From the NCBI GenBank assembly GCA_002869465.1, contig PKSW01000395.1, forward strand, positions 1 through 13,194: 13,194 bases of DNA, written 5' to 3'. The stretch comes from Marinilabiliales bacterium. Its GTDB lineage: Bacteria > Bacteroidota > Bacteroidia > Bacteroidales > F082. Positions 1 through 5,489 of this stretch are shown one piece after another (the stretch's first letter is position 1; each line of letters opens with the position of its first letter). The position numbers and the translations under genes are program-made. The notes under the pieces were generated by a model. The model had not been told where the DNA came from. It ran no database searches and worked only from the letters and a program-made list of their open reading frames with translations.

Positions 1-39
1 CAATTAGAAGTTATCAAACTGAAATTCAAGCATGATTAA
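1..39 (+). CDS. C-terminal end of an upstream gene, possibly a paralogue of the 468-917 lipoprotein
   Basis: Frame 1 is open from the left edge and stops at TAA 37-39, giving twelve residues, QLEVIKLKFKHD. A terminator hairpin begins 22 bases later. The pattern [V/M]-I-K-[L/M]-x-[F/W] resembles the TMIKMNW segment near the end of the 468-917 protein and the closing strand of T9SS-type sorting folds. The sequence after the stop (terminator, then non-coding cassette) is duplicated downstream of the 468-917 gene. I infer that this is the end of a tandem paralogue, but twelve residues are too few to prove it, and they could be a chance open frame. Confidence 0.4.
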   Translation, partial: QLEVIKLKFKHD

Positions 40-61
40 ATTGCTACTTAAAATGTTAATC

Positions 62-95
62 CTTCAGCCTGATCAATTTAAATATCAGGCTGAAG
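62..95 (+). terminator. Hairpin terminator of the upstream gene
   Basis: A perfect 12-bp stem, CTTCAGCCTGAT (62-73) with ATCAGGCTGAAG (84-95), closes a 10-base AT-rich loop. It is followed by a weak T-containing tract (TTGCAATTT). It lies 22 bases after the stop of the partial gene at the left edge. Its stem is a sequence relative of the terminator at 990-1029, sharing the CAGCCTGA core. Confidence 0.65.
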
Positions 96-120
96 TTGCA
101 ATTTAAAATCACTCACAATG

Positions 121-346
121 TTATCTAGTGAAATTCAGCCATTTTTAAAATTTCAATGAGAACGATTAAAAAAATGATCTGATTGTTTCTCAAATTTGTA
201 TTTATAACAATCAAGATATGCAATGCATCCCTACTGCCAACAAAAGAGAATATAAATTAAACTCTATTAATTACTAAAACCTCTCATAATCCCCAGAAAC
301 TAAATTGCATTGCCTGAGCCCGGCTGTTATTACAGTTGGGCTTTTT
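121..346 (+). ncRNA. Non-coding cassette, copy 1: possible small RNA or gene relic
   Basis: Together with the hairpin at 62-95 this accounts for most of the gene-free stretch 40-467. It aligns end to end with 1045-1284. Exactly shared blocks are CTAGTG, ATTCAGCCAT (133-142), the 15-mer GTTTCTCAAATTTGT (185-199) and ATTAATTACTAA (266-277), followed by a related GC-rich terminator. CAAATTTG (191-198) differs by one base from the Bacteroidota -7 box TAnnTTTG, so a transcript of about 140 bases ending at the terminator is plausible. The ATTAATTACTAA block also occurs, with one change, just before the start codon of the 468-917 gene, so the cassette may instead be a gene that lost its coding part. 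The only internal ORF is 19 codons (218-277) and is not convincingly conserved in copy 2. Confidence 0.4.
318..346 (+). terminator. Rho-independent terminator ending cassette copy 1
   Basis: GCCCGGCTG (318-326) pairs with CAGTTGGGC (333-341) over nine positions, including two G-U pairs, around a 6-base loop. Five T's follow (342-346). It lies 121 bases upstream of the start of the lipoprotein gene at 468. It could end a small RNA, or act as an attenuator if transcription from the cassette is meant to reach that gene. Confidence 0.7.
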
Positions 347-428
347 GCATACAATATTGAGAATGGCTGAATACGACTATTTTTTATAAATGAGTGATAA
401 GGATTAAAAATAATCAGGTGAAGAGACC

Positions 429-436
429 CATCTTTG
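429..436 (+). promoter_or_regulatory. Possible -7 promoter box for the small lipoprotein gene
   Basis: CATCTTTG differs by one base from the Bacteroidota TAnnTTTG box and lies 31 bases before the start codon. No clear -33 TTTG is present at the usual distance. The short leader that follows carries ATTAATCACTAA (444-455), which is shared with both non-coding cassettes. Confidence 0.3.
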
Positions 437-467
437 TAACACTATTAATCACTAAAAAATTACCGCC

Positions 468-917
468 ATGAAAACAAAAGTTTTAGCAATCACAGCGCTA
501 CTGTTTGGAGGTTTGGTCTTTACCTCATGCCAAAAAGACAATGCATTTTTAGAAGACAATGCAATCGAACAATCAATTGTTAAAGAAAATTGTGTTCAAT
601 TTGAAACAGAGTATCCTTTTTTGAACAGGATGTTTGACAACTATCCTGATCCGTTCGCTAATAGCACCACAATTCACTATCAACTGCTCCAATCTGGTTT
701 TGTTCAATTAGATGTATATAAATCGGGTTCAAAAAAAAGAATTCTTTTAGTTAAAGAATATCAGAAATCAGGCGTACATAAAGTTAAATTTGACGCTTCC
801 AGGCTTGCCGCTGGCAAGTACATTGCAGAGCTTAAAGTCGGAAAAAGAGTTTATACCAATACTATGATAAAAATGAATTGGGTTGATGATGATTCTAATT
901 CTATGATTGACGATTAA
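468..917 (+). CDS. Small lipoprotein consisting mainly of a T9SS-type sorting fold
   Basis: The 149-residue product has a lipoprotein signal peptide ending in TSC, with the lipid-bearing Cys at residue 21. The next residues, QKDN, resemble the lipoprotein export signal QKDDE described in Capnocytophaga, which suggests surface exposure. Residues 58-136 resemble the Por secretion-system (T9SS type A) C-terminal sorting domain, a small Ig-like fold: NYPDPFANSTTI (58-69), a central GxVQLDVY strand, and GVHKVKFDASRLAAGKYIAEL (102-122) with the usual Gly-x-Tyr near the end. No cargo domain precedes it, and an acidic tail of about 12 residues follows. A sorting fold on a lipoprotein without cargo is odd. 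It may be a structural Ig-like module rather than a secretion signal. The gene appears monocistronic, with its own terminator. Function is unknown. Confidence 0.8.
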   Translation: MKTKVLAITALLFGGLVFTSCQKDNAFLEDNAIEQSIVKENCVQFETEYPFLNRMFDNYPDPFANSTTIHYQLLQSGFVQLDVYKSGSKKRILLVKEYQKSGVHKVKFDASRLAAGKYIAELKVGKRVYTNTMIKMNWVDDDSNSMIDD

Positions 918-989
918 AAAGATTAAACTCTTATCTCTTAAGGGAGAAAGAACCTAAAAGTGACCCAGAATACGAAACCTCCTATTATT

Positions 990-1029
990 TCAGCCTGACT
1001 TAAGTTATAAGTCAGGCTGAGGATTTTTT
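990..1029 (+). terminator. Strong terminator of the small lipoprotein gene
   Basis: A perfect stem of 12 bp, 13 with the outer T-A pair (CAGCCTGACTTA at 991-1002 with TAAGTCAGGCTG at 1008-1019), closes a 5-base loop. A run of six T's follows at 1024-1029. It lies 73 bases after the stop codon. Its core matches the hairpin at 62-95. Confidence 0.85.
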
Positions 1030-1044
1030 ACGGGTTGTAGAATT

Positions 1045-1284
1045 TTATAACTAGTGGTATTCAGCCATATTTTTTAAACCACTGAAAACAATTAAGAAAT
1101 ATAAGAGATAGTTTCTCAAATTTGTTCTATGAAAATGCGATACACAAAAACCCATGTAATGCAAGTCATACTGCGCTCCCAGAGAAGAGCTACCATAAAG
1201 CTCGATTAATTACTAATTATACCGATTTCCTCAGATAGACTTGCCATTGCTTATGCCCGGCTTATTTTAAAGCCGGGTTTTTTT
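1045..1284 (+). ncRNA. Non-coding cassette, copy 2: possible small RNA or gene relic
   Basis: This is the second copy of the 121-346 cassette and fills most of the gene-free stretch 918-1293. The order of elements is the same: CTAGTG, ATTCAGCCAT (1059-1068), GTTTCTCAAATTTGT (1111-1125) with its CAAATTTG box, ATTAATTACTAA (1205-1216), then a GC-rich terminator. No gene follows on the plus strand because the next gene runs toward it, so this copy cannot be a leader for a downstream gene. The sequence between the shared blocks has diverged considerably while the blocks and the terminator are kept. A 16-codon ORF at 1159-1209 begins at a position equivalent to the one in copy 1 but falls out of register with it. 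Confidence 0.4.
1256..1284 (+). terminator. Rho-independent terminator ending cassette copy 2
   Basis: CCCGGCTT (1256-1263) pairs perfectly with AAGCCGGG (1270-1277) around a 6-base loop, and seven T's follow (1278-1284). On the minus strand the hairpin lies just past the stop of the DUF2807 gene, but there is no T-run on that side, so it is chiefly a plus-strand terminator. Confidence 0.8.
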
Positions 1285-1293
1285 AATACACTA

Positions 1294-2094
1294 TCATTTC
1301 CTGTATATCTCACCTGAACCGTTTGCCATTACATCCACTTTTTCTGGTGAGCCATGATAAGTAAGGTCGCCCGAGCCATTGATAATAGCTCTTATGCTAT
1401 TCACGGCCTGCACCACGATATCTCCTGAACCGCTGTTGTTCACATCCACATCAACAGCTTTTAATCCATAGGTATTTACATCTCCTGATCCATTCTGTTT
1501 TACCAATAAATTAGCCGTAGCACCTTTTAAACGTACATCCCCCGATCCCTGGATTGAGACTTTGCAGTTTTCCAATTGCAATTCCCCGGCTTCAACATCA
1601 CCTGAACCGGAAACCGAAAGGTTAAAATCACCTCTTACCCCCGACAGTTCCACATCACCCGAGCCTGAAATATTGATTTCCATATTCTTCGCATCTAAAT
1701 CTGCTTCCAGATCTCCCGAACCATTGATGGAAATTTTTACATCGTTTCCAGGCAGTCCGCCACTGCATCGAATGTTTCCGCTTCCTGAATTCTTTATATA
1801 ATCGATTCTTTTCATGGTGATGTATACTTCCAGAGTTCTTACATTACGCAAACCTTTCTCTGTGTCAATATATAAAATGCCATTTTCAACTTTCGTTGTC
1901 AATTTATCAATGGCATGTTCATCTGCCTTCACAGTAACAGTAATTCTGTCGCCACTGCTGATAAATACATCCGCGGAAGTTGACTGATGAATGCCCGTAA
2001 AGTCACCGACCTGCCTTTCCTGGCTGATTTGTGCATGAATGTTTAACGATCCAATGAGTATTATTCCTGATAAAATTGCTATAATTCTTTTCAT
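1294..2094 (-). CDS. Exported DUF2807 (head GIN domain) protein with GSGD repeats
   Basis: The 266-residue protein has a cleavable signal peptide (about residues 1-22, ending HAQ). It then shows nine copies of a G-S-G-[D/N/E] turn at residues 103-107, 124-128, 143-147, 162-166, 182-186, 201-205, 221-225, 239-243 and 258-262. The spacing of 18-21 residues is what a right-handed parallel beta-helix with one turn per repeat would give. This is the pattern of the DUF2807 'putative auto-transporter adhesin, head GIN domain' family of Bacteroidota. It should be periplasmic or surface located. No enzyme motif is visible. It is the last gene of the sigma-factor operon, 23 bases after its neighbour, and is therefore probably a target or effector of that sigma factor. 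The adhesin label for the family is a prediction rather than a demonstrated role. Confidence 0.85.
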   Translation of the reverse strand: MKRIIAILSGIILIGSLNIHAQISQERQVGDFTGIHQSTSADVFISSGDRITVTVKADEHAIDKLTTKVENGILYIDTEKGLRNVRTLEVYITMKRIDYIKNSGSGNIRCSGGLPGNDVKISINGSGDLEADLDAKNMEINISGSGDVELSGVRGDFNLSVSGSGDVEAGELQLENCKVSIQGSGDVRLKGATANLLVKQNGSGDVNTYGLKAVDVDVNNSGSGDIVVQAVNSIRAIINGSGDLTYHGSPEKVDVMANGSGEIYRK

Positions 2095-2117
2095 GGTTTT
2101 ATTGTTTTGAGATTATT

Positions 2118-3179
2118 TTACTTTGCTTTGAGACTTGTTCCGCCATAACTGCTTTTAATAGTCACCCTGGATTGGGCTTCCTTACCTTTGCCAATGATAC
2201 CTGTCAACGTGGTTTTAAAATTTGTTTTAATTTTTTCACTAAAGTTGGCCATATCGTCAGGATATTCAATTTCGCAGTGGGTTGCAACTCCATCCAGTTT
2301 ATAGGTTGCTGCCTTGTCAATACCAACTGTCGTGGACCCATAACTATTATCAATAATCACTTCAGAAAATGTGGCCGGCATATAATCTATTTCCACACTG
2401 CCATATGAAGAGGTTATTTCAAGTATCTCTGATAGCTCTTTAACACTTAAACTTGAAAACTTTGAAGTTCCTTTCAGAATTTCTGATTTTCCAATTTCCA
2501 GGTTACCACCTTCCAGATCAAGATTCACAATTTCAATTTCACCGGCTTCTATATCTGAGTAAGCAGACTTTAGCATAACACTGCCCGCTTTACCCAACTC
2601 GAATGAAGAATAATTGATGTCGATTGAATTTCCCGTAAAATAATCCATTTCACCATCCCCAAAGCTAAGTTCAAATTTGCTTTCTGGATGACTTAGCGAT
2701 ATCAGCTGTATGTTTCCGTAAGAGCTGCTTACATTGCTCTGTCCAGTAGATTTTTCAAGATAAGCATTACCAAATTTATGATCAAAATCGAGCCGGACAG
2801 ATTCAGGCATAAATATGACCAGATCAACATTCAGATTTGAATATTTATCACCGTTTTTTTTGCTTTTTAACTTACATACTACAGTTACGGCATCCCTGGT
2901 TCCGGATACATTAAATTCAACCTGTTCAAAAGCCTTTGCAGCTTTATCCGGATCATTGGTTTCAATACTTGCTGTAATCTGAACTGAAATTTCATTTTTA
3001 TCCCAGTTTTTGCAGCTTACATTGCCCATTTCATGGGATACACTTAGTAAAGCATTGTCATTTACTGCAAAAGTATTATTGTACAACACCTTTTCTGTAT
3101 CCCCTTTGGCTTGTGTAAAACCTATTCCTGCGAACAGTATTACAAAAGTCATGATTGCGATTCTCATTTTTTTTGTCAT
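2118..3179 (-). CDS. Exported DUF4097-like beta-repeat protein
   Basis: The 353-residue protein has an N-terminal signal peptide (about residues 1-24, ending TQA). The rest is low in Cys and rich in short beta strands. A degenerate S-[S/A/K]-[Y/F]-[G/S] motif recurs at about residues 134, 152, 171, 189, 205, 239, 257, 278 and 343, for example SSYGN, LSFGD, SSYGS, NSYGS and SSYGG. Such strand-and-turn repeats are typical of DUF4097-type adhesin-like proteins, which accompany DUF2807 proteins in Bacteroidota sigma operons. It lies 22 bases after the anti-sigma-like gene and 23 before the DUF2807 gene, so co-transcription is very likely. Substrate or partner is unknown, and the family assignment is from pattern only. 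Confidence 0.7.
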   Translation of the reverse strand: MTKKMRIAIMTFVILFAGIGFTQAKGDTEKVLYNNTFAVNDNALLSVSHEMGNVSCKNWDKNEISVQITASIETNDPDKAAKAFEQVEFNVSGTRDAVTVVCKLKSKKNGDKYSNLNVDLVIFMPESVRLDFDHKFGNAYLEKSTGQSNVSSSYGNIQLISLSHPESKFELSFGDGEMDYFTGNSIDINYSSFELGKAGSVMLKSAYSDIEAGEIEIVNLDLEGGNLEIGKSEILKGTSKFSSLSVKELSEILEITSSYGSVEIDYMPATFSEVIIDNSYGSTTVGIDKAATYKLDGVATHCEIEYPDDMANFSEKIKTNFKTTLTGIIGKGKEAQSRVTIKSSYGGTSLKAK

Positions 3180-3201
3180 TTTTATATTTATTTAAGGTTC
3201 A

Positions 3202-3744
3202 TTAGAATAATTGATGGTTGGCCATATTTAACTGCTGAATGACCTGGTCCATCACTTTCACTTTGTTGCGTTTGCTGTTGATCATGGCTGCTTTTAATTT
3301 TTCATTTTCAGGATTTTTTTGATAGTCCTTTTCAATGGCCGCCATACTGATATCAATATCTTCAAACTGTTGTAATACCGCTTTTTTTACATGGGATGCC
3401 TGTTCTGAATCGGGTGATAACTTTTCAATTTCCTGCATTTTACTAGCTGCCTTTTCATCGTAATATGTAAGTACAGATTGGAAATCTTCATTGTATTCGA
3501 TCAACAGCACGTTTTGTGCATTTGATTTACTTTCGGTGATGAAGTTAAAAGCTATTGCCCCGATTGAAATTAAAATAAGCAGTGTCGCCGCAATTTTCAA
3601 CCACATATTTCCAATTTTTATGGATGGTTGTAATCCGGGCTCGGCATCAAGTAAGTCAATAAATTTTTCCCTGTGACCGGGTGTTGGTTCATACGGATCA
3701 AAAAATGCTTTTTCGTTTTTTATTTTTTCTTCAAGGATTGACAT
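3202..3744 (-). CDS. Single-pass membrane protein, probable anti-sigma factor
   Basis: The 180-residue protein has a short charged N-terminal part with PGHREKF (22-28), a motif position that recalls Bacteroidota anti-sigma proteins. One membrane helix follows at about 48-69. The C-terminal part of about 110 residues is mostly helical and charged, with predicted coiled-coil character (about 97-172). No zinc-binding HxxxCxxC motif is present, so it is not a classical ZAS-type anti-sigma factor. It starts 12 bases after the ECF sigma gene ends, which is the usual place for the regulator of that sigma factor. In the model the N-terminus would be cytoplasmic and hold the sigma factor, while the helical part outside would sense envelope state. 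That role is inferred from position and topology. Confidence 0.65.
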   Translation of the reverse strand: MSILEEKIKNEKAFFDPYEPTPGHREKFIDLLDAEPGLQPSIKIGNMWLKIAATLLILISIGAIAFNFITESKSNAQNVLLIEYNEDFQSVLTYYDEKAASKMQEIEKLSPDSEQASHVKKAVLQQFEDIDISMAAIEKDYQKNPENEKLKAAMINSKRNKVKVMDQVIQQLNMANHQLF

Positions 3745-3756
3745 GATTGATTTTTT

Positions 3757-4356
3757 TTAGTTCGTTAGCGACTTGAGGTATGCTTCACCTGACTTGATAA
3801 TCTCCTTTAACAATTCTTTTTTCGCCCTAAAATAGCGTGCTCTTGCATTGTTATAAGATATATTTAATATTTGAGCGATTTCTTTGTGATCGTAGCCTTC
3901 CAGCAGATACAACGAGACAACAATTTTGTGGTGATTTGGCAGGTTCTCCAGGGCGTTCCTGATCTCTTCCATCCTGGTGAAGGTATTGTTCACATAAGTC
4001 TCATCTTCAAGTGATGTATCTTCAACGTCTTCTGCAGCAATGATTTCTTCTTCGAGGCTTAACGTTTCCTTTTTTGTACGTAAATGATCGATTGATTTAT
4101 TCACTACAATTCTTTTCAGCCATGCGCCAAAATTACCCGTTCCTTTGTAGAGATCAATTTTCTTAAAAGCATCCAAAAAGGCTTCCTGCATGATATCTTC
4201 AGCTTCTTCCCGGTTATTTAATATACGCAAACTGGTATTGTACATGGCTTTATAATAGAGTTCATAAATTCTGATTTGAGCAGAACGCTTGTTTTTTCTG
4301 CACCCATCAACCAAATGCTGATTCACTTCTATATACGTATCTTTTATCTCCACCAA
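3757..4356 (-). CDS. ECF-type RNA polymerase sigma factor
   Basis: The 199-residue protein has sigma region 2 at about 27-95, with the motif EAEDIMQEAFLDAFKKI (51-67) for core binding and -10 recognition and FGAWLKRIVVN (76-86). Region 4 lies at about 131-185, with LPNHHKIVVSLYLLEGYDHK and the helix-turn-helix EIAQILNISYNNARARYFRAK near 159-179 for -35 contact. An acidic linker separates the two regions. It heads a four-gene operon with an anti-sigma-like protein and two envelope proteins, so it most likely controls its own operon and other envelope genes. The start is uncertain: no ATG exists between the upstream in-frame stop and residue 38, so translation begins at TTG (4356) or at the adjoining GTG (4353). 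Confidence 0.9.
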   Translation of the reverse strand: MVEIKDTYIEVNQHLVDGCRKNKRSAQIRIYELYYKAMYNTSLRILNNREEAEDIMQEAFLDAFKKIDLYKGTGNFGAWLKRIVVNKSIDHLRTKKETLSLEEEIIAAEDVEDTSLEDETYVNNTFTRMEEIRNALENLPNHHKIVVSLYLLEGYDHKEIAQILNISYNNARARYFRAKKELLKEIIKSGEAYLKSLTN

Positions 4357-4379
4357 TGCAAGGTGTTTAGCCTAATGAC

Positions 4380-4401
4380 GTAACAATATTTGATTTGTTA
4401 C
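4380..4401. promoter_or_regulatory. Inverted repeat in the divergent region, candidate operator
   Basis: GTAACAA (4380-4386) and TTGTTAC (4395-4401) are perfect 7-base inverted arms separated by 8 bases. The 15-base centre-to-centre spacing is compatible with a dimeric regulator or an RNA hairpin. It lies 24 bases upstream of the sigma gene start. On the minus strand a near-match to the -7 box (TATATTTC, plus-strand 4404-4411) sits directly beside it. No tested protein partner can be named. Confidence 0.35.
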
Positions 4402-4468
4402 CGGAAATATAAAATTAATTGAATTATTTATGCTGAATATATATAATAGGATAAAACAAGCACTTACT

Positions 4469-4476
4469 TATTTTTG
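4469..4476 (+). promoter_or_regulatory. -7 promoter box for the DUF456 gene
   Basis: TATTTTTG fits the Bacteroidota TAnnTTTG box exactly and ends 14 bases before the start codon. No matching -33 element is visible in the AT-rich sequence upstream. Confidence 0.4.
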
Positions 4477-4490
4477 TAAAAAATATCAAG

Positions 4491-4967
4491 ATGGGGATTT
4501 TCTGGCTGATTCTTGGTGCCTTTATCATTCTGACAGGGCTTATCGGTGCTATATTTCCTGGCATACCAGGTCCTGTGACGTCTTATATCGGTTTATTGAT
4601 TTGTTTGTTAAGCGACCACTTTATGATATCGTCTGAAGCGCTTTTAACTATGGGAGTAATCGCTGCGATCGTCACGGTTATCGATTACCTGATTCCTGTT
4701 TACGGAACTAAAAAGTTTGGAGGCACAAAGGCAGGTATAATTGGAAGTATTCTTGGCCTCATTGCCGGAATTTTTTTCATCCCCGGCATCGGTATCATTA
4801 TTGGGCCTTTTGTGGGTGCTTTCATCGGTGAGATAATTGCAGGAAGTCAGTCTTACAAAGCACTAAAAGCAGCATTTGGTTCTTTTCTCGGATTTATAGC
4901 AGGTACATTTATGAAATTGATATACAGCCTGGTGGTTATATATTATTTTGTGGCAGGGTTGATTTAA
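4491..4967 (+). CDS. DUF456 family integral membrane protein
   Basis: The 158-residue, very hydrophobic protein has about four to five membrane segments. It carries the family's Gly/Pro-rich signature: FPGIPGP (24-30), a loop YGTKKFGGTKAG (71-82), then a Gly-rich stretch ending IIIGPFVGAFIGE (102-114). These features match DUF456, a widespread bacterial family of unknown function. Length is normal for the family. It is transcribed divergently from the sigma operon. The next gene has its own promoter just past the stop, so DUF456 is probably expressed on its own or with read-through. No function can be assigned from sequence. Confidence 0.85.
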   Translation: MGIFWLILGAFIILTGLIGAIFPGIPGPVTSYIGLLICLLSDHFMISSEALLTMGVIAAIVTVIDYLIPVYGTKKFGGTKAGIIGSILGLIAGIFFIPGIGIIIGPFVGAFIGEIIAGSQSYKALKAAFGSFLGFIAGTFMKLIYSLVVIYYFVAGLI

Positions 4968-4978
4968 ACCCTTTTAGG

Positions 4979-5011
4979 TTTGGGAAAAGCGATCAATAAA
5001 TCTTATTTTTG
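4979..5011 (+). promoter_or_regulatory. Promoter for the FKBP-haem lipoprotein genes
   Basis: TTTG (4979-4982), 21 bases of spacer and TATTTTTG (5004-5011) reproduce both elements of the Bacteroidota sigma-A promoter (TTTG, 19-21 bases, TAnnTTTG). The start codon at 5034 follows 22 bases after the box. This placement rules out the longer reading frame that would begin at TTG 4980 inside the promoter. Confidence 0.65.
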
Positions 5012-5033
5012 CTATGGTAAAAAAATCATTCGA

Positions 5034-5483
5034 ATGAAAATTGAAGCTGGAAAGACTGCCATTGTTAAGTATACACTTCTAAATGCTGTTAGTGGAGACA
5101 AAATAGAATCAACCTCCAACGAGCATCCGGCAAAATTTACATTTGGCACACATCAACTCATCCCTGATTTCGAAAAAAATTTAATGGGTCTATCTGCCGG
5201 TGATGAATTCGATTTCATTATTGATGCTAAAAACGCTTATGGCCCTGTTGATAATTATGCCATTTTTGATATTCCATTGGAAACTTTTGAAGTGGATGGA
5301 AAAATTGATGAAAAGATGATACAAGTAGGAAACATCATTCCCATGACTGATAACGAAGGAAACAAACATCTGGGCAAAATAACGAAAGTACTTGCCAATG
5401 CCGTTACTTTGAATTTCAATCATCCGCTGGCCGGACAGAATCTTCGTTTTATCGGAAAAATAATTGAAATTACTTCAAATTAA
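5034..5483 (+). CDS. SlyD-like FKBP-type peptidyl-prolyl cis-trans isomerase
   Basis: The 149-residue cytoplasmic protein begins MKIEAGKTAIVKYTL. It has the order expected of a SlyD-type FKBP: an N-terminal FKBP strand set, G-x-x-x-L-[I/L]-P-x-F-E at about 43-52, G-L-x-x-G-[D/E] at about 57-62 with the following D/A-x-x-A-Y-G-P (72-78), the inserted IF chaperone flap (about 80-120), and a return to the FKBP fold with FNHPLAGQNLRF (about 128-139). It would catalyse prolyl isomerisation and help folding. No His-rich metal-binding tail, as in E. coli SlyD, is present. An in-frame TTG at 4980 would add 18 residues, but it lies in the promoter, and the ATG at 5034 gives the normal family N-terminus. 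The haem lipoprotein gene follows after only 6 bases, so the two are co-transcribed. Confidence 0.88.
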   Translation: MKIEAGKTAIVKYTLLNAVSGDKIESTSNEHPAKFTFGTHQLIPDFEKNLMGLSAGDEFDFIIDAKNAYGPVDNYAIFDIPLETFEVDGKIDEKMIQVGNIIPMTDNEGNKHLGKITKVLANAVTLNFNHPLAGQNLRFIGKIIEITSN

Positions 5484-5489
5484 TTTTTT

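Noticed and set aside
218..277. 19-codon peptide in cassette copy 1 and the 16-codon counterpart at 1159-1209
   Set aside because: The starts align (ATGCAA in both), but a two-base length difference breaks the register and the peptides share little, so coding is not supported.
1562..1801. Plus-strand ORF inside the DUF2807 gene, rich in Pro-Glu
   Set aside because: It is the antisense reading of the GSGD repeats. The periodic DNA makes it open, and the minus-strand frame has a signal peptide and a family match.
4965..4981. AAACC/GGTTT hairpin after the DUF456 gene as a terminator
   Set aside because: A 5-bp stem with no T-run after it. It overlaps the promoter of the next gene and looks accidental.
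4980..5033. Longer FKBP reading from TTG 4980
   Set aside because: The added 18 codons cover the TTTG and TATTTTTG promoter elements and add nothing resembling the family. The ATG at 5034 gives the expected N-terminus.
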